Assembly: GCA_030512295.1 (NCBI GenBank)
Contig: JAULSR010000008.1
Location: 62,001 to 126,000 of the forward strand
Direction of reading: 5' to 3'
DNA: 64,000 bases
Source of the DNA: Bombardia bombarda
Taxonomy: Eukaryota; Ascomycota; Sordariomycetes; Sordariales; Lasiosphaeriaceae
Shown here: positions 12,101 to 23,396 of the stretch, one piece after another
Layout: every line of letters begins with the position of its first letter
Position numbering within the stretch: the stretch's first letter is position 1
Made by a program: the position numbers and the translations under genes
Notes under the pieces: model-generated
Databases searched by the model: none
What the model was told of the DNA's origin: nothing
The model's input: the letters and a program-made list of their open reading frames with translations, nothing else

Positions 12101-12236
12101 GGGTCACTGGGTGGCGGTGCCCCTTTTAAGGCTCGTTCCTTCCCTTGGGATGCTGAGGTGGACCATAACCAGGTCTCACCTTCCAATCGTGTTTCCATCA
12201 AGCTTGTTCAACCGCAAATATCCTGCTTGAGTCAGA
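9170..12236. other. 3.1-kb gene-poor intergenic region
   Basis: This separates pho88 from the flavoenzyme gene and probably includes both promoters. It is relatively AT-rich and has no convincing gene. An open frame of 189 codons on the minus strand at 11538-12107 was considered and rejected. A degenerate 37-bp element at 11086-11122 also occurs at 33015-33051. Confidence 0.55.
11086..11122. repeat. Degenerate dispersed repeat, copy A
   Basis: About 37 bp that match 33015-33051 at roughly 29 positions, with the exact shared core GCGAGCCATGTCAG. Several differences are C/T or G/A. It may be a relic of a mobile or multicopy sequence. The source element is unknown. Confidence 0.4.
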
Positions 12237-14565
12237 ATGCACGTTCCTTCAAAACTGGCAGGTGCCGTGACGGCAGCTTCCTTCTGTGAGTTACACCCGA
12301 CGCACCTTCTTCCACCTTTCGACGCGTTTCACTGCTGATCGATGGCTGTCCGTGATTAGGGCTGCAGCTGGCCACCACACAAAGCTGCGCCAATGTCTCC
12401 AGCCAGACCTACGACTACATTGTCATTGGCTCAGGTGCCGGCGGCATTCCCATCGCGGACCGTCTGAGCGAGGCCGGCCACAGCGTCCTTCTCATTGAGA
12501 AGGGTCCGCCCTCGTCGGGTAGATGGGGAGGAACTCTCAAACCAAAATGGCTGGACAACACCAACCTGACACGCTTTGACGTTCCTGGACTCTGTAACCA
12601 GATCTGGGCCGACCCCGTGGGCGTATCATGCACCGACGTCGACCAGATGGCTGGCTGTGTACTCGGCGGAGGGACTGCTGTCAACGCTGGCCTGTGGTGG
12701 AAGCCCCATCCGGCGGACTGGGACACAAACTTCCCTGAAGGTTGGCGGAACAAAGACCTGGCTGCTGCCACCGACAAAGTCTTCTCGAGGATCCCCGGAA
12801 CTACTACACCATCCTTGGACGGAAAGCGCTATCTTTCCGAGGGCTTTGACATGTTGGGCGGTAGCCTGGGTGCAGCTGGCTGGAAGTACATTGTCCCCAA
12901 CGACCACCCTGACGAGAAGAATCGAACGTACGGTCACAGCACCTTCATGTTCTCTGGTGGTGAGCGTGGTGGACCCATGGCAACCTACCTAGTCACTGCG
13001 AGCGCTCGCAAGACCTTCACCCTCTGGACGAATACAATTGCCAGACGGGTTGTCCGGGATGGTGGCCATATCACAGGCGTTGAATTGGAGTGCAACGGAG
13101 CAGGCCATGCTGGCGTTGTCTCGGTGACTCCCACCACCGGCCGAGTTATCTTGGCTGCTGGAGCATTTGGAACTCCCAAGCTCCTGTTCCGAAGTAAGCA
13201 TGGCTTTCACTGCCCGTTCTGTGTTCTTGGAACATTACTTACAATCTTTCAAGGTGGCATTGGCCCGACTGATCAACTCAACATTGTCAAGAATACGACT
13301 GACGGAGAGACTATGATTGCATCCGACTCTTGGATTAACCTCCCCGTTGGCTATAACCTGAATGACCACGTCGGTACAGATATTGAAATTGCCCACCCTG
13401 ATGTCGTTTTCTATGACTACTATGGCGCCTGGAACAAGCCAATCGTCAATGACACGGAGACATACCTAAGTAAATAATGACGCTTTGGCATGGCTTGGTA
13501 GATGGTTGCTAACAGTGGTCTGCAGCCAAGAGAATTGGACCCCTCGCCCAAGCTGCCCCTAACATTGGACCTATGGTCAGTCTGCATTAAAGAGCCGTAT
13601 AACCCGCTTTGCATACTAATATAAACATAGTTTTGGGAAATCATCACCGGAGCCGACGGCATCGAGCGCCACTTGCACTGGCAGTCTCGCGTCGAGGGTG
13701 CCCGTAACAGTAAGCTAAAAAAAAAACGTCTTAATCAAATATCGTTCTGATAGGCTAACATTTCCAGCCTCTATGACGGTCACACAGTACCTAGGAACAG
13801 GCTCTGTTTCTCGAGGACGCATGGTAATCACCAGGCAGCTCAACACTGTAGTTTCTATCCCACCGTATCTCCGCAACGAAAACGACAAAGCGGCAGTCAT
13901 CCAGGGCCTCGTCAATCTTCAGGAGTCTCTCAAGAACGTGCCAAACTTGACGTGGATCACTCCAAAGGCCAACGTCACGGCGGCTCAGTTTGTCAACTCG
14001 GTAGGGATATGCCTGATATCACCACTGCCACTAAATATCCATGTACTGTAGTGCTAACCGTATTAGATTCCTGCTATACCTTCACGACGTGGCTCGAACC
14101 ACTGGATTGGTATGTCTTAGTTGGGCTATGGTGCCTAGATTGTCGATGTGGCTACCAACTAACAGTTTTGCAAAGGAACCGCAAAGATTGGCACTGATGA
14201 TGGCCGCACCGGCGGCAGCTCAGTTGTGGACCTTAACACCAAGGTTTACGGTACTGATAACCTGTTTGTCGTGGACGCGTCCATCATCCCGGGTCACATT
14301 ACAGGCAATCCTTCCGCCGCCATCGTCATCCTCTCGGAACATGCATCGACAAAGATTCTGGCCCTTGCACCACCCGCGGTCGGAAAGTTGGGCGACACAT
14401 GCGGTGGTAAGGACTGGAAGGGAAGTTTTCACTGCGCCGAGGGTCTGAAGTGCGCAGTGGCAGGGCTTGGAATTTCTCTAGTAAGTCTTTGTCAACGCTC
14501 TTTGAAGACCTTGATCGCAACCATCTGACACTACATACTTTATTTAGTGCAGATCTAGCTCCTAG
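12237..14565 (+). CDS. Secreted GMC flavoenzyme, cellobiose-dehydrogenase-like (AA3_1 type), with degenerate C-terminal CBM1
   Basis: Exons 12237..12285, 12360..13193, 13254..13469, 13526..13575, 13631..13709, 13768..14000, 14067..14109, 14176..14480, 14548..14565; 608 residues. A signal peptide (MHVPSKLAGAVTAASFWLQL) leads into an FAD-binding fold (GSGAGG from Gly40). The catalytic pair expected for GMC dehydrogenases is present: His499 in SNHW and Asn546 in GNPSA. The overall pattern (RLSEAG, LGGGTAVN) resembles the flavin domain of cellobiose dehydrogenase, which oxidises cello-oligosaccharides and can feed electrons to lytic polysaccharide monooxygenases. No N-terminal cytochrome domain is present, so it could only pass electrons to other acceptors. 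Residues 577-604 keep the four-cysteine spacing of a CBM1 but lack the Tyr pair near the last Cys and the first aromatic, so cellulose binding is doubtful. Confidence 0.9.
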
Positions 14566-15309
14566 TTTAATTTTGTTATGGAGACAGTTTCTACTCGATC
14601 TAAGTGGGTTGATATTGCTGCCAAGGTTAAGCGCTTTGTAACATAAGGGACCCAAATCTATTACGCATCCACCTTCAGCCAGCTTGTTTTGGGGAAAGTT
14701 TCTGCAGCCGGTCGTCTCTGATCCATCTACTCTCTTAAGATCTGGCGATTGAAGCAATGCAAGAGGGATCTTAAATATTGCGAGGTAAGTGAATGGCGGT
14801 TTTGCTAAGCGTTTAATAACTGATTGACTGGAGGTAGGTAGGATCAGCCAGATGTGCCCTAACAAATGTGACGGCAATGCTTTATCCTGGCTGGATCCAT
14901 GATACGTTCATCGCTGCAATCTAGCTATAGTCGGTCTTTCATTCTACAACACATATTCTTGACCCAACACGTTCAACTGTCAACTCCAGCTTTCAAGATC
15001 AAAGTCTTAGTTATAATACCGAATTTCAATGTCTGGAGTACATACGTAGGTGCAGTGGCAAAGTGGATCCTGGCAGCTATAAGCGGCGCAGTCAATCGAT
15101 AGACCGACCTCTTAGGGACTGGCGCGGTGGATGATGCTCAGCCAAGGCAGTCTGGGCCCTCCCTGCAGCTCAGCCTCAACCCACGTTTTGCCGCCAAACA
15201 GTTTGGTATAAGGACGACGGCATGAAGCAATGCTGGGCAGGTGGGTTCAAGATTCCAGCTTTCATTATCGGTCCCCCAATCTAAGCTAGGCCCGGCGGAA
15301 TTTTGCGAG
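14566..15309. other. Intergenic region upstream of the hydrolase-ubiquitin gene
   Basis: 744 bp with the flavoenzyme 3' end and the promoter of the next gene. I see no gene or structured element in it. Confidence 0.6.
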
Positions 15310-18300
15310 ATGCTGAAGCCCTTCAAGAAATGGTCCAGAGGGTTGCGGAAGGGAAAAGGGGTTCAAGCCAATGGCAAAGATGAGGGAGACAAAGACGCTG
15401 TAACCCCCAGCGAATCGTCTCAATCCGCTTTCTCTTCCGACAATGACATGCCTGAACCACACAACTTTGAGCGCGAACCTCATGGCTTGTTCATCCTTCA
15501 CCCAAATCCTCACCACGACACTTCAACTTCTCGCATCACGGCCGAAGTCGATATTGTCGCGATCCATGGGCTCAATGGCACAGCGAAAAAGACATGGACC
15601 GACCCAGAATCTGGCCGGTTCTGGCTCGAGGACTTCTTGCCCGGATCGCTGCCAAACTCGAGAATTATGACATTTGGATACGATTCGGGGCTGGCCTTCA
15701 ATCGGTCCAAGTCAGGCATTGACAATTTCGCCAGAGATCTGCTCAACCGGCTGAGAATGGTTAGAGGAGATGCCGATGCTTTGAACAGACCCATCATCTT
15801 TATTGCCCACAGCTTGGGTGGCATCGTTGTTAAAAAGGCACTCATCATCGCCCATGAGGAGGACGCACACTATGGGAGCATTGCAAGGTCGACTCTTGGC
15901 ATCATCTTCATGGGAACGCCCCATCGTGGCTCCGAACTCGTCCCTTGGACCATCCTCTTCTCCAATATTGTCAATGTCGCGACACTTGGGCGAGGTGCCC
16001 GAAAGACTCTTCTGCGCCAACTCGACTCCAAATCCACCGCTCTCATGGATATAAGTCGTCAGTTTGTGCATCGAGCCACGCCTCTCAAGATTCTAAGCTT
16101 CGTTGAGCAGCAAGTGGAGCGACCTTTGACGGTTCTTGTCGTTCCCGAGTATTCTGCAGTCCTAGGCCTGCCAAACGAGATCATCGTACCACTCAATGCC
16201 CATCATCGTAGCATTTGTCGGTATGGCGCCAAGAATCAGAACTATACCCTGGTTGAGGCAGCCATACGAGAACTCGCAAAAGGGCCGTCCAAGACAGCAT
16301 CTAGTATTCTAGCCAAGTCAACCAAGAAGGTTGACGATATTGCACCGCCCGTCAAGACAATAGCAATCAGGTCGCTACAAGATTACAACACGAAGACGGC
16401 CGAATACCCCACCACCACCACCACCACCTCAGTATTCCCTCGCGGTGCTTCGACTGCGTCCATGTCAACCAAGACCTTCTCCATGGGGGGCCGCTCTTCG
16501 GCAGTTGATACATTGGTTAACTCTGAATCTGATATCTTGAGCCATGCTTCGAGCCAAGGCGCAGATACGCCGCAATCGTCGGTAGCCGGTGACAGGAAAC
16601 CTAAGGAGCCAAAGCCAGAAGCTTCAAAGCAGATGGTTGAGATTCACATCAGTGGTCTGACAAGGAAGCTCAATGCCAAAACCTTTGGGGATGGCCCATT
16701 CTCTCACACAATTAGCGTTCCTGCAGACACCCCTGTTGACCAAATAAGTGGCCATCTCAAACAAGAACTGCCAGGTAGGTCACATAAACCATATATCGAG
16801 CTTTTGTCCGAAGAGGGTTTTGACTGACATTCCTTGACCACCTACAGAACTAAAGTACTGGCAAGACTTCCAGTTTCCTGAGTACAAGACGAAAGTCAGC
16901 TCTACCTGGGAAGATTTCTTCACCACTCCAGTTGAGGTGACCTCGGGGCGACCTTCGTATGACATATCCAGGGGTCTCAAGATCAATACGAAGCAGTCCA
17001 TTGCCTTTTTTCTGAGCAAGGTGTTCCCTAGTCCGATCGAAACAGCACTTTACCACGACCCAGAGGATGTCTCTATCACTCGTACTCCCTTCAAGTCGGT
17101 CACGTCTGACCGAATCAGCGTCGGCAGGAACGGCGTACCAGACATAATCATATCGTTGATGAGAACGGTCCGCGTCCCTGAGGACCGTTCGACGTATGAT
17201 CTGCCCCCTGGCCTGGGCCGCTTTCCCATCTTTGACGTGCGGCCCTTTAGCGAGCGCCTGCCGGTTTCCATAGTTGCTCAGGGTGGTCTCTTCTTTCCAA
17301 TGTATCAGATGGAGGCTATGTGGATGAGCTTTGAGTCTGCTTCCAACAGACGATACGCTGTGCGCCCTTTCCTTGGTGGGGTGAATGGAATTACTGGGGA
17401 AGCTGCCATAGGCAACATGGCTTCTATCCTCCGCCGCATGAATACTTTTGGGACAGACCAGGACTACATCGTCCTACCGGAGCAGAAGTGGCTCGACGGT
17501 ATTGCCACGCAACCCGGAATCGTCAAGCAGTTTGTAGCCACCAAGCTTGCCCCTCCGCGCCGAGCCGCGCAGCCTTCGAGTTCGAAGTCGACGGTAACGA
17601 ATAAGGGAGGGACAAGTACGGGATCTCAGTCTGGAGGCAAGTACTCTCGCAGAAACGGCGAGTCGGAAGAAGAAGGGGATAAAGGGGGAAAAGAAGAAAT
17701 TGGCGGAACCATCGAGTGGCAAGTCACAGGCCGAGACTCGGTTGGCGGCATCCAGCTCCAGCTGATCCCCCAATATGATACCAAGTCTATGTCAGCAGGA
17801 TCGGGCAAGGACGTCTGCAAGAACGCATACGGCCATGCATGCTCATATACGGCATCCAAGGCCTACAGTCATGTCTTTTATGACCCGCTACAAACCCCAA
17901 GGGAACAGGGCTTGGTGGCAGGGGATGTGATCCACATCAAGAACATGTCGTCAGTCGTGAAGAATCGTCCGAAGGTCGCCTATGATCTTCTAGCTGAGGC
18001 CCCTGTCGAGCTCACTATCAACGACACGGTTGATCTCGAGATCAGCTTCACCCAAGCTGAACAATGGACATTTAGCGTGGCGATGCACCCATCCAGTGGT
18101 TCCAGCCTGGAACCAATTTCGCTACAGGTTCGCATACTCTATCTACCTAACCCATTTCAACGTTTTAACCCGATAATAACTTGGGTTTCTATCTTCTAGT
18201 TCGACTCTCTCGACGAGTTTGCCAGCATTGAGGATATTATCCGCTACTTACTGCTGGCTACAGACGACTACGTGCTCTGCATCGCTGACATAGCTAGAAA

Positions 18301-20191
18301 CCAGACACTGATAGCCATTCGCAGCTGGGCAGACCTGCGCCTGGTGCAAGACATTCTTGAGACGCCATCCGTTTTTGATACAGGCTATCGAAGACGGGAG
18401 TACCAAAAGAATTGGTCCTTTCTCCTGGTAAGTCGACGTCGTCTGTGTCGCGTACTGCTTGAACTAGACTTGGTGGCGAGTATCTAACACGCAGCCTTTA
18501 GACACCATCGGCACTTCTTACCCACGCCCGCTTCTGCTGCGTTAGGCTGCGCAAGGGCCAAGATGTGTACGGCGACGGGAAGCCCATCTGCGTCGCCCTC
18601 GACGCCGGGTCGACCATGAGCGACCTGCGCACGACCCTCGAATCCATTACTGGCGGCAAATCATCCCAAGCCTTCACCATCGACAGTTACCTCGGCGCTA
18701 AAAAAACGCCCGACGACACTGATCCCGTCTTCAGCTCAAAGCTATCCGATCCTACTCGGCCCATGCCATCCCCGACATTTATGATGTGGTACGACCGCAC
18801 GCGTCAGCAGCCTGACTACGGCGGCCAGGTATTCGTCAAGACGCTGACGGGGTCAACCATTACCCTCGACGTGAGGCTTCGGCAGACGATTGAGGAGGTT
18901 AAGGAGATGATATTGCTAAAGGAGGGTATCCCGACTAACAAGCAGCGGCTCATCTTTGCGGGCATACAGCTAGAAGATGGTATGTTACTCGTCATACTTG
19001 ACTGTGATGAGAGAAGTGAATAGTATGCTAACCCATTCCACTTATGCGTGTTAGACCGGACCTTGGCTTTCTATGGCGTCGACAGGGTAAGCAGCACAAA
19101 GACACCACTCCCAAGACAAGATGGCCAGTTGTACTAAACTCTACATCCACAGGAGAGCACCCTCCATCTCGTCTTCCGCCTTCGTGGCGGCGGCACCAAC
19201 CTCTTTGTTCTGTATAAGGGCAAAGAGACGCCTGTATGGCTGGCTGGAAATGAAAAGATGTCGTTTGTCAAGAAGTCTATCTACGACTCGATGGGCATTG
19301 ATGTAGATTTGCAAGTGCTGCGATATGAAGGGGAAATTCTTGACAATGGTACGCAATACCCCTTACCCCTATTCTATACCGATTATTACTACCCAGGTAT
19401 CTAAACTCTAAACCTAACACTTACTGACACAAAACAAAACAGACACCTCCGTCGGCCCCTACTGTACCAAAACGCTCACACTCGAGGTCCTCCCCACCCC
19501 GCAGCCCACCGCCCTCGGCATCGGCGCCGGCGGCACAATCATCCAGCACATCGAGCGCGACACCAACGACCCCCGCACCTGGGACGTGGCCAACGCCAAG
19601 TTCCTCAGCATCCAAATCATCGACTCCACCACGTTTCGCCTCGTCACCGGCCTGCACCCGCCCGAAACACCAGTAACGGCGGCCATGTACAAGCAGCTCG
19701 GCCTGCCCTTCTTCCAGCTCTGGCGCGACGAGGCCAGCAAGGGGAAAGGGGTAGCAGGCGCGGCGTGGGATGATCTAAACATCATGGGCGTTGCGGAAGT
19801 GGCGGCCAAGAATAAGGCTTCGGCTTCTGCGGTGGGGAATAGTATGACCGGGGAGGCGGTGAGGGACGTGAAGGGGCAGCAGCAGCCGCCAGCTGCAAGA
19901 TTTGGGCTGTTTAAGAGCGGTGCCTGGGGACAGCTGCCGGCTGGGGTTGAGTCAGAGTCAGAGGAAGATGCTGGGTCTGGTGTGGAAGGGCTGCAGGAGA
20001 TCCAAGGAGGAGAAGATGAGGCGGGGGAAGAAGAAAGGGGGTTCAAGGAGTCTGGTGGCGGGTTTGAGTTTCCTCTTGTTATGCTGGATGTTGATGATAC
20101 GCTGCCGCAGTTTGAGAGCGTGGTTGATGACGTGATGGATTATGATGATGAGGATGATGATGGTGAATGGGATTATGATGGGTTAAATTAG
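15310..20191 (+). CDS. SesB-like alpha/beta hydrolase fused to an internal ubiquitin domain and acidic tail
   Basis: Exons 15310..16774, 16848..18127, 18200..18427, 18502..18979, 19055..19086, 19153..19348, 19443..20191; 1475 residues, all phases consistent. Residues about 70-330 are an alpha/beta hydrolase of the type used as N-terminal effector in fungal NLRs: IHGLNG at 85-90, nucleophile Ser168 in AHSLGG, MGTPHRG from 201 and a putative catalytic His at 298-299. A Ser/Thr-rich linker follows. Residues about 630-800 form an uncharacterised domain (YQMEAMWMSF, DYIVLPEQKWLDGIA, IEWQVTGRDSVGG). Residues 1100-1174 match ubiquitin at 51 of 75 positions and end in RLRGG, but more than 300 residues follow. 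Gly-Gly also directly precedes it. The equivalents of Lys48 and Lys63 are Ile and Arg; Leu8, Ile44, His68 and Val70 are kept. A second, weaker ubiquitin-like fold may follow. The tail is very acidic (DYDDEDDDGEWDYDG). No NACHT or NB-ARC P-loop is seen. Confidence 0.88.
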
Positions 20192-21476
20192 GTAATGTAG
20201 CTTAGTATAGTTGGGACTTGGGAGTGCAGACTTGAAAATCATCAATGATCAAAACTCAATACCCCGGCCCGCCCCCTTGGTTATAACCAGCTCCACCACT
20301 CACAACTGCTACATACGACTATACCCACTTGAGAACTCAGTGTTGATATCACAGATAAGGTTGAGGTAATTAGGTAAGCCATTGCTTGAAAGCGCCAATG
20401 GCCTGGTGATGAAGCTACCCCGGCTCGTTTGTTGGTTTTAGGACTTTGGGTAAGGACCATTGTATAACATTTAGATTGAACAGTTCTACAGCTCTGGAAA
20501 TGGGCTTGTATACGTATACAATATCCTAGGTGTTCTCTAGTAAGAAATCCCCTCTTGTCCTATTAAACCTGGTAAACCTTTCGTCAAGTTGCAAAGTTCT
20601 GGCTGGAACCCAACACATAAGACTCAAAACTCTTTGTAAAAACTGATAGGTTAGTGGAGCTGATCGATTACTGGGTGAAAATGTCCTATTGCAGTGCTGG
20701 GCAGTAAACCATCCCTCTTTCAGGGTGGAAAATTGCACTGCTTTTGGGACATTGCATATGTCGTAGGCCAATTACAGCCCGTGAGCTAACTGTTAGTCCC
20801 TGCTTTTCTAGACATCGTGTGGTGACAAAAGTCACACTGCGATCAAAGGACTATTGCATCACAACAACCAGTGCGTTATAAAATCCACGAAAAATAAATT
20901 AAAACTATTAAAATGTTTCGTCGTTGAACTTCCAATCCTATTGTATAGAAATCTGATTGGATTGTACATACAAGCTTGAGGGTTGAGACTACTTGTACGA
21001 ATGAGTACTTACCTACCCAGTTACAGTTGCGCAGACCGACCTGTATTTTCTAGGCTACCAAGTTCAGAGATTACAGTCTTCATACCCATCTGTCGCTTTA
21101 CAAGTTCCTCCTCCAACCTTTTTCATTATATGTGTGCTAGCTAAGTAAGGTATCTTTCATGGTACTAATATCTATCTAACTACTATTTTATCATTTTATT
21201 CAGTGTCATTCATGCGTGTCGGCGTGCGGAACAGTACGAACAATCTGGGCGAGCTGGGTGACAAAAAACGAGAAAGAAATCCAAAAAGAAACGCATATTT
21301 TCCCACACATCCCCCCCCCCTCTTCATCTTTTACTTTTACCAGAAAAGACTGATCCACCAAGCAGAACAAGCATCAGAACAAAAGCCAGAAAAAAAAATA
21401 CAGTTCATCATCTCCCTAACTCTTAAACCTGTCCCCCTTCACCACTTGACATACCAATCTTAAACCATCACACCCC
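20192..21476. other. AT-rich intergenic region between convergent genes
   Basis: This separates the 3' ends of the hydrolase-ubiquitin gene (plus) and the MFS gene (minus). It contains a possible 5S rRNA relic at 20311-20370. No coding gene is supported. Confidence 0.55.
20311..20370 (+). pseudogene. Possible degenerate 5S rRNA relic
   Basis: The first 29 bases (from ACATACGACTATACCCACTT) closely follow the 5' end of filamentous-fungal 5S rRNA as I remember it, with about four differences. The similarity fades after that, apart from an AGATAAG block, and no full 3' half or terminator is evident. Dispersed 5S genes and relics are normal in these fungi. The match is from memory only. Confidence 0.4.
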
Positions 21477-23396
21477 CTAAACTTTCTGTCCCCCCTCCGC
21501 CTCCCTCATCTTTGTCCTTTCCTCTCTCTCCATCCTCCTCCCCCGCCACTCCATCCCCCAATACCAGTTCATGACCGCTAACGGCGCACACGCAACCGTA
21601 ATCAACGCCAGCCCCACAAACGCCGCGGCAACACCCGCACTGCTAATCAAAACATCCACAACCGCCACGCCTGCCGCGCCAAGTCCGCACCTCACCAGAT
21701 TATTCACCGCCGTCGCGCTTGCCCCCCGCCCGGGACACAGATCCGCCACGATGGTCTGGTTAAGGGCAAAGACGGCATTGCTTGTCGCGGCGATGATGAA
21801 TTGGACCGCAAGCGGAAGAGCGATCCAGCCTGGGCGTGCGAGAAGGGCGGGGAAGGTCAGGGTGAAGCCGTAGCAACCGACGGAGAGTGTAAAGAGGGCC
21901 GAGATCCAGGCGAGGTGGCGGAGGCGGGCGTGCTCGATGGGGAAGTCGGCCGGGATGGACTTTGCGATCTTGAAAGTGGGAGGCAGGTTGTGGGTAAGTT
22001 TGTAGGAGGTTTCGGCGGCGAGGAAGTCGGAGGTCATGAGACGGCCGACGATGGCGGAGCCAAAGATTGTGCCGAGGCCTGTCGTTTTGGTTAGCGGCTG
22101 TGTTTTGATGAAGAGAAGGTGGAAGTGGATGATAGATAGAGAGGCGTTGTCCACATACCATTCGGCAGAAACGCCAAGCCCAAAAAGATCTCGCTCAGCC
22201 CAAAACTTTGCTTAAACAGCCTCGTCGTGCTCGAGGTCACCATGCTCCATACGGCATATACGACGCCGCCAAATATGAGGTTAAACAAGATGTCGCGCTC
22301 GGCCAACAGGCGCAGCGGCGACACAAACGTCATAACTGTCACCTTCTTGCGCGGCAGCATCGAGTCGTCGGTGTTTGCCAGGTAGCAGGGGGCTTTAGTA
22401 AGCCGTCGGAAAAGGGGCTGGTAGACGCCGTTCAGCCGCAGCGAGCCGTTTCCCGCAATGCTCCGCAGTGTCTCGGGGAGGAAGAAGGCGATGACGGTTA
22501 GGACGACGGAGGATAGAACGAGGAGGAAGACAAATATAAAACGGAAGCCCATCAGCTCCGAGAGAGCGCCACCTAGGACTGGGCCGATGGCGATGCTGAA
22601 GTTGCGAACTGTTTCGAGGTCAATGGATGTTAAGGAATGGCAGTGTGATGGTAACGACTTACTGGCCTGATAGAATGCGATGAACGCACCTCGCTCTGCC
22701 GGGGGGGAGATGTCCTGAATGACCCCATTGCCTGAGAAAGTTTGTCTTAGCAGAGGTTCTTCGAATCATATTTCACTCAGGGGTCGCTTACCTATGCTCA
22801 CGGTCGAGGCACTTCCGGCCGCTTGGATTGCCCGGAAGATCAACAGAACGGCATAGCTGGGTGTGTAGCTCAGCCCAACGTTGGCCGCAATGTAGACGCA
22901 AAACGAGGCAATGTAGATGGGCCGCCGACCGAGCGTGTCGGAAAAGGAGCCCCATATCAGTGGTGCTATGCCCTGTGCAACCATGTACGATGTGATGGTC
23001 AAAGAGACCTTCCCAAGGCTGACATTGAGGTCCTGTATAGAAAGCGTCAGCAATCTTTTTCATAAAGACTGGAGGATCGATGACTAGGTACTGACACACC
23101 TTCGCAATCTGGTCGAGGGCCGGAAAGTAGATATTTGATGACAGCCCCGAGAACAGTCCAGCCGTGCCGATGATGACAATGACAAACCACTTTTGCCATT
23201 TTGTAAAGACGTGATAAGGCTGCTCGGCCGCCATCTCGACGCACTCGAGCTTGAGCGTGGACAGACATGATGGTTTGTCCAGCTCAGAGGCGCTATCACC
23301 AAGCTGCGAGTCCTCTGAGGTAAAGTCATGCTCCCGTAGCTCGTGTATATCATCAAACGGGTCCTTAGCGCTTCGAGAAGTGCTCTCGCTCAACAT
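21477..23396 (-). CDS. MFS transporter, DHA1 drug:H+ antiporter-like
   Basis: Exons complement(21477..22078, 22159..22608, 22663..22731, 22792..23032, 23100..23396), 552 residues. A cytosolic N-terminal tail of about 65 residues precedes the first membrane helix (WFVIVIIGTAGLFSGLSSN). The loop 2-3 motif A is intact as GSFSDTLGRRP. Twelve helices can be assigned in two blocks separated by a central loop with LRLNGVYQPLFRRL. This arrangement resembles the fungal Qdr/Aqr-type DHA1 exporters of drugs and organic acids. The substrate cannot be predicted. No secondary-metabolite backbone gene lies nearby, so it is probably a stand-alone efflux pump. Confidence 0.9.

Noticed and set aside
11538..12107. 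189-codon open frame on the minus strand in the 3-kb gap
   Set aside because: No recognisable domain, and a composition like random reading of non-coding DNA. It lies in the promoter of the flavoenzyme gene.
17780..17830. Gly-Ser-Gly-Lys in the hydrolase-ubiquitin protein as a P-loop
   Set aside because: GSGKD lacks the full GxxxxGK[ST] pattern and has no Walker B or NACHT context.
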